This document shows, piece after piece, positions 1-5,123 of a DNA stretch of 5,123 nucleotides; within the stretch, counting starts at the first letter, position 1; each line of letters begins with the position of its first letter. The notes beneath the pieces are model-generated. The model did no database searches, was not told the DNA's origin, and saw nothing but the letters and a program-made list of their open reading frames with translations. The stretch is from Betaproteobacteria bacterium. Lineage in GTDB: Bacteria; Pseudomonadota; Gammaproteobacteria; Burkholderiales; Gallionellaceae. The position numbers and the translations under genes were made by a program. The stretch covers positions 1-5,123 of the forward strand of contig JAGWMH010000145.1 in the NCBI GenBank assembly GCA_028871775.1, written 5' to 3'.

Positions 1-171
1 AGCCGAGCTGCGCCGTCCACTCTGGCAGTAGACAATATAGGTAGGGCTCTTGTTGAGCACACCGATTGCGCTGCGGATATCGTTCAGCGGTACATTGATC
101 GCACCCCGCAATTTATCGTAACGGTATTCCGACGGAAGGCGCGCATCTATCCATATTGCACCCTGCGCAAC
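1..171 (-). CDS. Rhodanese-like domain in -1 frame, C-terminal part of the cNMP protein (partial)
   Basis: From GTT at 171 the -1 frame stays open to the window edge for 57 codons. It reads VAQGAIWIDARLPSEY, then RGAINVPLNDIR, then IVYCQSGRRSS. These are the ordered landmarks of a rhodanese domain: the Asp-x-R motif of the early strand, the GAINVP turn, and the active-site loop with catalytic Cys at 25-27 (CQSGRRS). Such domains carry sulfane sulfur as a cysteine persulfide. I see no ATG or GTG start with a ribosome binding site in this frame ahead of the domain, so expression depends on a frame change at the A8 run (171-179), or the domain is silent. If fused, the Cys would be residue 326. 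The C-terminal part is beyond the left edge. Confidence 0.88.
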
Positions 172-1001
172 TTTTTTTTGGCATCCACATAGTTCAAGCG
201 ACGCAACAGCGGTTCCTGCATCAACTCGAAAAAATCCTGCCGCTTCAAGCGCAACAGCATGCCATTGGTTTGCATCGTTACCGTGGCGTTGCGCACGGCA
301 CCGGAAACCAGCGCCTCCTCGCCGAACACATCGCCGGCCTTGAGTTCCGCCAGCAGCATGTTGACGCCCCCCACTAGGCGGGTAACCTGGGCTCTGCCGC
401 TTTCGATCATGTAGTAATAATCACCTTCATCGTTTTCCCGGATGATGACGTCGTTGGCCCACACCGTAATCGGCTCGATGCGGTCGATCAACTGTCCGAT
501 GTTCGCCGGCGGCAGGTGGGCGAACGGGCCATTCTTGAGATTCTCCGCACTGAACATGCCGGAGTTCAACAGGCGCTTTACGCTGGCAGAGGCATCGGAC
601 GCCGCCTCCATGCCAGGCATCGGCTTGATTCCAACATGCGGAACGAATTGATCCCAAGTTACCATTTTGTCGAGCATATCATCGTCTATGCGCAATAACT
701 GAATGCCACTCAGCGCGGTGGCGCTGATAATCTCAGGCTGGCGCTTGCCCAGCGGGTGTTTGGCCCATTCAGTATTGGCGCGGATAATCATGCGGTTGCC
801 GTCCTCGTACACCAGTTCCAGTTCACCCTGAAGCAGATACACAGACTGCCCGTGCAGACCATGCAGCTTAAACGGGTCTTGCCCCTGGGCAAATGTTTCC
901 AAATGACAGTAGTCGAGCAGCTCACGCAGGCGCGCCGGGCTGAACGATGAAATCGGCTTCAGCGCGGCGAGCATCCTGATGTCCAGCATACCACTTATCA
1001 T
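147..1001 (-). CDS. Protein with two cyclic-nucleotide-binding-like domains (zero-frame product)
   Basis: Read without a frameshift, this gives 284 residues ending KKKLRRVQYG. Residues 145-265 form a good cNMP-binding domain: the phosphate-binding cassette reads FGEEAL (226-231) then RNATV (237-241), with Glu228 and Arg237 where CRP-like proteins contact ribose and cyclic phosphate. Residues 10-118 look like a degenerate first copy (LLQGELELVYEDG, LLRIDDDMLD) without the GE and R cassette, so it probably does not bind nucleotide. No DNA-binding helix-turn-helix follows, so it is not a CRP-type transcription factor. GGA lies 8 nt before the ATG, and the upstream gene ends 21 nt away. The frame stops at TAG just past an A8 run, although a rhodanese domain continues in the -1 frame. 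In relatives as I recall them, the two domains form one continuous chain, so this stop is unexpected. Confidence 0.93.
   Translation of the reverse strand: MISGMLDIRMLAALKPISSFSPARLRELLDYCHLETFAQGQDPFKLHGLHGQSVYLLQGELELVYEDGNRMIIRANTEWAKHPLGKRQPEIISATALSGIQLLRIDDDMLDKMVTWDQFVPHVGIKPMPGMEAASDASASVKRLLNSGMFSAENLKNGPFAHLPPANIGQLIDRIEPITVWANDVIIRENDEGDYYYMIESGRAQVTRLVGGVNMLLAELKAGDVFGEEALVSGAVRNATVTMQTNGMLLRLKRQDFFELMQEPLLRRLNYVDAKKKLRRVQYG
171..179 (-). other. Candidate -1 frameshift or slippage site: A8 run with in-frame A AAA AAG
   Basis: The mRNA reads GCC AAA AAA AAG TTG in the zero frame. It contains the heptamer A AAA AAG (177-171) in the register used by the dnaX slippery site. Slipping back one base makes the next codon GTT and enters the rhodanese frame with no intervening stop. 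One extra A in the run, from polymerase slippage or a sequencing miscall, gives the same protein. A hairpin (156-170, stem TTGCGC/GTGCAA with one G-U pair, 3-nt loop) follows with no spacer, closer than in known frameshift signals. No strong Shine-Dalgarno-like stimulator lies just upstream. Confidence 0.55.
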
Positions 1002-1022
1002 TTTATCTATCCGTACCAGGTA

Positions 1023-1790
1023 CTAAAACTGGAACACCTGCCCGTTTTGCAACATTCTTGGTGTGAATCCGCGTACGCATTCGCCGATTTCCTGCATGGT
1101 CAGTTCGACTTCCCCGGGTTTGAGGTGGGTGATGTAAATTTCCGGATTTAGCTTGAGCTTGAGCAACTCTTCAGCCAGCATGCTGGGGCATAGATGTTTG
1201 GAGCGCACCGCCAGTTCTTTTTCCGCATTGCAGAAAGCGGTTTCGATAATGAGATAACGCAGGTTGGCGATGCCGTTGACCACTTTCCACAGCGCATCGT
1301 TGGTGGTGGTGTCGCCGCTGAACACCAGGCTGGTTGCCCCGCTGTCAATCTGGAATCCTACCGCCGGCACCACATGGTTGGCCGGCAACACGGTAATCCT
1401 GCGCCCTTGCAGTTCCACAGTCTGCCCCAGTTGTATCGTGTTATAGCGCATGAACGGCCGCAGTGTATTGGGAATATGGGTGAAGTCCGGCCAGATTTTC
1501 CAGTTGAATATATGTTGCCTGATGATTTCCAGCGTCGCCTCGGTGGCATGGACGGTCAACGGCTTGTCGCGCATGAAACCCGCACTGTCCACCAGAAAGG
1601 GGATGCAAGCGATGTGGTCGAGATGGGAGTGGGTAATGAAGACATGGTCTATCATGCTCAGCTCGGTCAGGCTGAGCTCGCCCACGCCGGTGCCGGCATC
1701 GATCAATATGTCGTTGCCCAGCAGCATGGAGGTGGTACGCGCGTTACCCCCTATGCCGCCGCTACAACCGAGTATTCTGAGTTTAATCAT
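1023..1790 (-). CDS. Metallo-beta-lactamase-fold protein, probable class II 3',5'-cyclic-nucleotide phosphodiesterase
   Basis: The 255-residue protein (from the ATG at 1790) starts with a strand and glycine-rich loop, ILGCSGGIGG. Its metal site is complete: H54-S-H56-L-D58-H59, then H139 in PANHVVP, D160 in FSGD, and H222 in YITHLKP. The run HSHLDHI resembles the class II phosphodiesterase signature (H-x-H-L-D-H-[LIVM]), and SKHLCPS near residue 200 supplies another histidine typical of that group. Known class II enzymes hydrolyse cAMP or cGMP with two bound metal ions. No signal peptide is visible, so it is probably cytoplasmic. It lies 48 nt after an adenylate cyclase gene and 21 nt before a cNMP receptor gene, so cAMP is the likely substrate. 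RNase Z and other metallo-hydrolases share the fold, so the fold is certain but the substrate is inferred. Confidence 0.9.
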   Translation of the reverse strand: MIKLRILGCSGGIGGNARTTSMLLGNDILIDAGTGVGELSLTELSMIDHVFITHSHLDHIACIPFLVDSAGFMRDKPLTVHATEATLEIIRQHIFNWKIWPDFTHIPNTLRPFMRYNTIQLGQTVELQGRRITVLPANHVVPAVGFQIDSGATSLVFSGDTTTNDALWKVVNGIANLRYLIIETAFCNAEKELAVRSKHLCPSMLAEELLKLKLNPEIYITHLKPGEVELTMQEIGECVRGFTPRMLQNGQVFQF

Positions 1791-1796
1791 CAACTA

Positions 1797-1799
1797 TCC
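1797..1799 (-). promoter_or_regulatory. Weak ribosome binding site GGA favouring ATG at 1790 over TTG at 1793
   Basis: The mRNA reads TCTGGATAGTTGATG. From GGA there are 6 nt to the ATG but only 3 nt to the in-frame TTG just before it. Normal spacing favours the ATG. Confidence 0.6.
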
Positions 1800-1802
1800 A
1801 GA

Positions 1803-1834
1803 CCGGCTATTTGGTTTGCCGGTTATTTGGTTTG
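1803..1834 (-). repeat. 16-bp tandem duplication between cyclase and phosphodiesterase genes
   Basis: On the + strand, ccggctatttggtttg (1803-1818) is followed directly by ccggttatttggtttg (1819-1834), matching at 15 of 16 positions. The pair fills most of the 48-nt gap between the cyclase stop codon and the next gene's ribosome binding site. The CCGGC and GCCGG ends (1803-1807, 1818-1822) could also pair as a 5-bp stem. It looks like a local slippage duplication. Its unit length would shift the frame if it were coding, which fits noncoding DNA. Confidence 0.85.
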
Positions 1835-1838
1835 CCCA

Positions 1839-4070
1839 CTATTTCGTCTGAAAGACAAATACCCCATCCCAATCAGCGTCCGGTGGACTACCCCGGAAAT
1901 ACGCAACCCGCTCGGCATAGACTTTGTACAGCTTACATTCCGGGAACATGCGCTGCAAATTGTACAACTGCAACTCTGCCTGATCCCAATCCTGCTTGCG
2001 ATACAGCTTCAGTACCTGATGGAACAGCTTGATCTCTTCCAGCACCGTCTTGTCCACCTGCCCATTCAAGCCTATCGGCTCATAAATGGCGACCGGTTTG
2101 TCCTTGCCTTTTACCCGCACCTGGTCAAGCTCACGGTACACAAAATCCGGCACGGCATCTCTGGTGTTTTCGCCCACTACGACGCCCACGCCGTATTGTT
2201 TGGTAATGCCTTCCAGGCGCGAGGCGAGATTGACTGCATCGCCCATGACCGTATAGGCCACGCGCACCTCCGAACCCATGTTGCCCACGCTTACCCTGCC
2301 CGTGTTGATGCCGACCCCGACATGAATTTCCGGCCAGCCGCGTTCCTTGAAGTGTGGCTGCAATCCCTGCAATGTCTGCTGCATCTCGATGCCCGCCAGG
2401 ATCGCATGTTTCGCATGTTCCGGATCATGCAGCGGCGCGCCCCAGAACGCCATGATGCAATCCCCCATGTACTTGTCTATGGTACCACGGTGCTTGTAGA
2501 CCACGCGCGACAGCGGGGTGAGGAACTCGTTCATCAGCAGGGTAAGTTCTTTGGCGTCCAACCCCTCGGAAATGGTGGTGAAACCGCGCACATCCGAAAA
2601 CAGGATGGTCATCTCGCGGCTGTCGCCCTCCATGGACACCTGCTCGGGATGCTTGCTCATCTCGTCAACCAGTTCGCTCGGCACGTACTGCCCGAACAGG
2701 CTGGTAATCTGCCGTTTGATGCGCGTTTCGACGAAATAGCCGTAAGACATGTCCAGCGCGAACAGCCCCAATATCATCAGCACACCGCTGGCCAGGGGCA
2801 GGGCCAGATTAGCGTAATGCCAGATCGCCATATTGCCCGCCAGCGCGGCCGCTAACGTAACCACCGTAAACAGCGTGGTTTGTACCGGGCTTAACAGCGG
2901 CAACAACAAACTCAACACCACACCGATGACCAGCAGCAGCACAACTTCAGCCCCCAGCACATAGGGTGGCTTCTGTTTGATATTCTGGTCGAGAATGCCG
3001 GCAATCATGTTGGCATGTATTTCCACCCCGGGATACACCGCATCAACCGGAGTGGAACGCATATCCATCAGCCCCGGTGCAGAAGTACCGATCAACACGA
3101 TCTTGTTTTTCAGTTCTTCCGGCGGAATGCGGTCATGCAACACATCGGCGACAGGAATATAGCGGAAACTGCCCCGCCTGCCACGATAAGGCACCAGTGT
3201 GCTCACATCCTGATCCACCGGGATTCTGAAATTGCCCTGCGCAGCTCCCAGATCGAGCCATTCCAGGCCTGCATAACCGGAACCACTGCTGCTCGCGTAA
3301 CCCGGTATCAATTTCGGAAAACCCAGCAGGGCGCGCACCATGGCGAGTGACAGGGATTCATAATAAGCATCATTGAATTCCACGATCATCGGCACACGCC
3401 GCACTTCACCGTCGAAATCTACCAGCGGGTTGAAATGGCCCGCGCTGGCCGCGCTCTTCTGCAATTCCGGCAGGTTGCCGCCGTAGCCGTCCCACAGGGT
3501 AAAGCCGATCGGACGCCCCTTGAACGTGCCGGGCGGAAACACCGCTTCTGGCAACGCACCTGACACGTTTTTCCCGCTGCCCTGCATGCTGGTGGTGAAG
3601 TAATACCCCAACACAACCTTGCGGTTCCTGATCTTGCCGGCGAACAGATTGTCGTAATCCAGTTGCGGCCGGATTTGCGCCAAGGCGGACTGGAACTGCG
3701 GCACATCCCTGAGCTGGTTGCGCCCCAATTCCTGCAATGTCTTGAGTCCGGAGCTTTCATCCTTTTCCGCGAACACCACGTCGAATCCGGCCACCGCGAT
3801 GTCGTAGCGGTCAAACAGCTTATCCATCAGCAACGCCAGGCGATCACGGCTCCACGGCCAGCGCCCCTCTTCCTTGAGACTCTTTTCGTCAATATCAAGG
3901 ATGACGATGCGGTTGTCCACATCGCGCGGCATGGTCAGCCGCAAGCGGTAATCGTAAAGCATGTCATCCAGTTGCTGGATGAATCCGATTTGGTAAAACT
4001 TTGCGGCGTTACCCAGAAACACCAAGACCAGCGCCAAGCCAAGCCCGATTAGCAGTGCATGCTGTTTCAC
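1839..4070 (-). CDS. CHASE2-domain membrane adenylate cyclase, class IIIb
   Basis: This 743-residue protein converts ATP to cAMP. Residues 5-23 form an N-terminal membrane helix. Residues 25-365 form a CHASE2 domain, a predicted periplasmic sensor, ending in the typical KIVLIGTSAPGL and YPGVEIHANMI stretches. Three membrane helices follow at about 371-391, 395-418 and 422-440. The cyclase domain spans about 480-665. Metal-binding Asp493 lies in FSDVRGFT and Asp537 in DKYMGD. Lys533 is the adenine-specifying lysine, and Asn614 and Arg618 stabilise the transition state. All key residues are present, so the enzyme should be active. Thr607 (in VAYTVMGD) stands where class IIIa enzymes have Asp, which defines class IIIb, a group with several bicarbonate-stimulated members. 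The lysine argues against guanylate cyclase. Residues 670-743 are a helical tail ending DWDGVFVF. The start is GTG. The stimulus sensed by CHASE2 cannot be read from the sequence. Confidence 0.96.
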   Translation of the reverse strand: MKQHALLIGLGLALVLVFLGNAAKFYQIGFIQQLDDMLYDYRLRLTMPRDVDNRIVILDIDEKSLKEEGRWPWSRDRLALLMDKLFDRYDIAVAGFDVVFAEKDESSGLKTLQELGRNQLRDVPQFQSALAQIRPQLDYDNLFAGKIRNRKVVLGYYFTTSMQGSGKNVSGALPEAVFPPGTFKGRPIGFTLWDGYGGNLPELQKSAASAGHFNPLVDFDGEVRRVPMIVEFNDAYYESLSLAMVRALLGFPKLIPGYASSSGSGYAGLEWLDLGAAQGNFRIPVDQDVSTLVPYRGRRGSFRYIPVADVLHDRIPPEELKNKIVLIGTSAPGLMDMRSTPVDAVYPGVEIHANMIAGILDQNIKQKPPYVLGAEVVLLLVIGVVLSLLLPLLSPVQTTLFTVVTLAAALAGNMAIWHYANLALPLASGVLMILGLFALDMSYGYFVETRIKRQITSLFGQYVPSELVDEMSKHPEQVSMEGDSREMTILFSDVRGFTTISEGLDAKELTLLMNEFLTPLSRVVYKHRGTIDKYMGDCIMAFWGAPLHDPEHAKHAILAGIEMQQTLQGLQPHFKERGWPEIHVGVGINTGRVSVGNMGSEVRVAYTVMGDAVNLASRLEGITKQYGVGVVVGENTRDAVPDFVYRELDQVRVKGKDKPVAIYEPIGLNGQVDKTVLEEIKLFHQVLKLYRKQDWDQAELQLYNLQRMFPECKLYKVYAERVAYFRGSPPDADWDGVFVFQTK

Positions 4071-4156
4071 ACGGTTTCCCCCGACCCTGCCGGCATATCT
4101 ATCGAGTGGTGTGTTCCATCAATATGCCGATATGCGGACAATATGCGAGCACTCCA
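4071..4156 (-). other. 86-nt spacer with 8-bp inverted repeat and three CATAT repeats
   Basis: This is the longest gap inside the operon. A perfect 8-bp inverted repeat (cggcatat at 4091-4098, atatgccg at 4122-4129) could form a stem with a 23-nt loop. The hexamer atatgc also occurs three times on the + strand, at 4122, 4130 and 4141, within 25 bases. The stem is followed in the mRNA by GCAGGGTCGG rather than a U run, so it does not look like an intrinsic terminator. It could be an mRNA processing or stability element or a protein-binding site. No strong promoter is visible. Confidence 0.5.
4077..4082 (-). promoter_or_regulatory. Ribosome binding site GGGGGA that fixes the cyclase GTG start
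   Basis: The mRNA reads GGGGGA, then 6 nt, then GTG at 4070-4068. The only nearby ATG (in CAGCATGCA) is out of frame, and no in-frame ATG precedes the membrane segment. The GTG is therefore the supported start. Confidence 0.75.
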
Positions 4157-4987
4157 TTAATTTTTGAAATAGAACTCCATCTTGATTCCTGCCAGCTCGA
4201 TGATATCGTGGTCATTCAGTTGATGCTGATGTTCATCCAGTGCCTTGCCATTGAGCGTCGGATAACTTGCCCCTTCCACGTGGGTGATGAAATAACCATG
4301 CGGGCGGCGCGTCAAAACCGCCACCTGCACGCCGGGCTTACCCAGAGTGGTCAGGTTCTTTACCAGATCAAGCTCCCTGCCGGCATTCGGGCCGTTGAGT
4401 ATCTGCACCGCAGCCAGAGGACCAGCCCCAGCCGGCTGTGCGGGTGGGGGTGAGGGCGCAGTCGGCTGTGCGGGCGCGGGCGCCGCCGGCGCCGCAACTG
4501 GCCGGGCAGCGGCAGCTTGCGGTTTTACCGCTTCAAATTTTCCAGTCGCCGCGAATGCGGATGGTGCCGGCGGAAGGTTCACCTGCGTTTTCATATGCGC
4601 TTCAGTGCCCGCCACGGGCGCCTTGGCTTGCGGTGTTTTAACCGGCGCGCGCAACACCATGGTTTTCTCAAAATCGGCGGCGGTAGCCTGGCCCTGCTGT
4701 TCATTCATGTATTTCAGCTTGTACTTGCCGATTTCAATCACGTCGTTGTTCTGGAGAAAATGCTTCTTGATTTGCACGCCATTCACCATCACCCCGTTGG
4801 TGCTGTCCAGATCCTCCAGAAACGAATCATTGAGTATGGTTACTATTGCAGCGTGCTCGCCGCTGACAGCAAGATTGTCAATTGCAATATCATTATGCGG
4901 TTTGCGCCCCACCGTCATACGCTCCTTATTCAGGGTGTATTCCTGCAGCACCACGCCATCCATGCTAAGTATCAGTTTCGCCGCCAT
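4157..4987 (-). CDS. Two-FHA-domain phosphopeptide-binding protein with Ala/Pro-rich linker
   Basis: The protein has 276 residues and no signal peptide or membrane segment, so it is probably cytoplasmic. Residues 1-95 form a canonical FHA domain: G27-R28, S42-G-E-H45, D61-S-T-N-G65 and N69-G70, the residues that in this family contact phosphothreonine. Residues 96-190 are a low-complexity linker rich in Ala and Pro. It holds two similar Lys-Thr motifs, EKTMVL around T109 and MKTQVNL around T134. Residues 191-276 look like a second, degenerate FHA domain (G216, N246-G247, N258-D-x-D-I-I-E-L) without the SxxH and STNG signatures, so phosphopeptide binding there is doubtful. GGGGA lies 8 nt upstream of the ATG. 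The gene sits between the phosphatase and the cyclase, so it probably links phosphorylation state to the cAMP circuit; that link is inference. Confidence 0.95.
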   Translation of the reverse strand: MAAKLILSMDGVVLQEYTLNKERMTVGRKPHNDIAIDNLAVSGEHAAIVTILNDSFLEDLDSTNGVMVNGVQIKKHFLQNNDVIEIGKYKLKYMNEQQGQATAADFEKTMVLRAPVKTPQAKAPVAGTEAHMKTQVNLPPAPSAFAATGKFEAVKPQAAAARPVAAPAAPAPAQPTAPSPPPAQPAGAGPLAAVQILNGPNAGRELDLVKNLTTLGKPGVQVAVLTRRPHGYFITHVEGASYPTLNGKALDEHQHQLNDHDIIELAGIKMEFYFKN

Positions 4988-5026
4988 ATCATCGATCCCC
5001 GTAACTTAATTCTCGAATCCTGCAAC

Positions 5027-5122
5027 TCAATTTTTAAACCAGGACAACAATTTCTCCAGCCAGCCACGCGGTGCGGAGAAGTCGCCGTTAACCTTGGCCA
5101 GTATCACGGACACGTTATCGCG
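5027..5122 (-). CDS. PP2C-family Ser/Thr protein phosphatase, C-terminal end (partial)
   Basis: Only the last 31 codons and a TGA stop are inside the window; the rest lies beyond the right edge. The visible peptide begins RDNVSVILAKV. In PP2C (PPM, Stp1-like) phosphatases the last beta-strand reads [S/R]-D-N-x-[ST]-V-[IL], and the Asp of the DN pair binds a catalytic metal ion. A short tail rich in Trp, Leu and Lys follows, ending WFKN. The family removes phosphate from Ser/Thr residues and usually opposes Hanks-type kinases. The FHA gene starts 39 nt downstream on the same strand, and FHA domains bind phosphothreonine, which fits this identification. The call rests on one motif and the context, so another family ending in a DNVSV-like strand cannot be excluded. 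Confidence 0.8.
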   Translation of the reverse strand, partial: RDNVSVILAKVNGDFSAPRGWLEKLLSWFKN

Positions 5123-5123
5123 C

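Noticed and set aside
147..155. ATG directly after the TAG stop at 149-147 as a restart for the rhodanese domain
   Set aside because: That ATG is in the zero frame, not the rhodanese frame, and reads into unrelated sequence.
1791..1793. TTG as the start of the phosphodiesterase-like gene
   Set aside because: It is directly followed by ATG, and only the ATG has normal spacing from the GGA ribosome binding site.
1194..2855. Open + strand frame of 553 codons
   Set aside because: It lies entirely opposite the phosphodiesterase-like and cyclase genes, both of which have complete catalytic motifs. Its translation is rich in His, Gln and Arg with no recognisable domain, as expected for a shadow frame in GC-rich DNA.
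4088..4120. Possible promoter in the FHA-cyclase gap (TTGATG followed by GATATG at 17 nt)
   Set aside because: The -10 element matches the consensus at only about three of six positions; such matches are common by chance.
4091..4129. Inverted repeat as an intrinsic terminator
   Set aside because: The loop is long at 23 nt and no U run follows in the mRNA direction.
4347..5009. Open + strand frame of 220 codons rich in Ala, Gly, Ser and Cys
   Set aside because: It mirrors the FHA gene and its Ala/Pro-coding linker; the composition is explained by the antisense of that linker.

Overview
The window looks like chromosomal DNA from a Gram-negative proteobacterium. Codon use is moderately GC-rich, genes are tightly packed, and the domain combinations resemble those I associate with Betaproteobacteria (Nitrosomonadales or Gallionellaceae-like). 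That placement rests on recalled family resemblance only; no search was run. Every supported gene lies on the minus strand, so transcription runs from high to low coordinates.

Layout in transcription order: (1) 5027-5122, the last 31 codons of a PP2C-type protein phosphatase. (2) 4157-4987, a two-FHA-domain protein with an Ala/Pro-rich linker. (3) 4071-4156, an 86-nt spacer with a hairpin and CATAT repeats. (4) 1839-4070, a membrane CHASE2-class IIIb adenylate cyclase starting at GTG. (5) 1791-1838, a 48-nt spacer carrying a 16-bp tandem duplication. (6) 1023-1790, a metallo-beta-lactamase-fold protein resembling class II cyclic-nucleotide phosphodiesterases. (7) 147-1001, a protein with two cyclic-nucleotide-binding-like domains. 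(8) 1-171, a rhodanese domain in the -1 frame relative to (7), running off the window edge. Gaps are 39, 86, 48 and 21 nt with no recognisable terminator, so this looks like one operon. No stretch over 300 bases lacks a gene, and I saw no RNA gene, mobile element or CRISPR array.

The genes can be read as a compact signalling circuit. A periplasmic sensor domain (CHASE2) drives cAMP synthesis, a probable phosphodiesterase removes the cAMP, and a soluble cNMP receptor reads it and may be joined to a rhodanese (persulfide-handling) output. The PP2C and FHA genes upstream suggest coupling to Ser/Thr phosphorylation. The functional wiring is inference from domains and gene order.

The most striking signal is at 171-179. 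A run of eight A residues in the mRNA contains an in-frame A AAA AAG heptamer, the slippery sequence of E. coli dnaX. A -1 shift there joins the cNMP receptor seamlessly to a rhodanese domain with its catalytic cysteine. It could be programmed frameshifting, transcriptional slippage, a real disabling mutation, or a homopolymer sequencing error.
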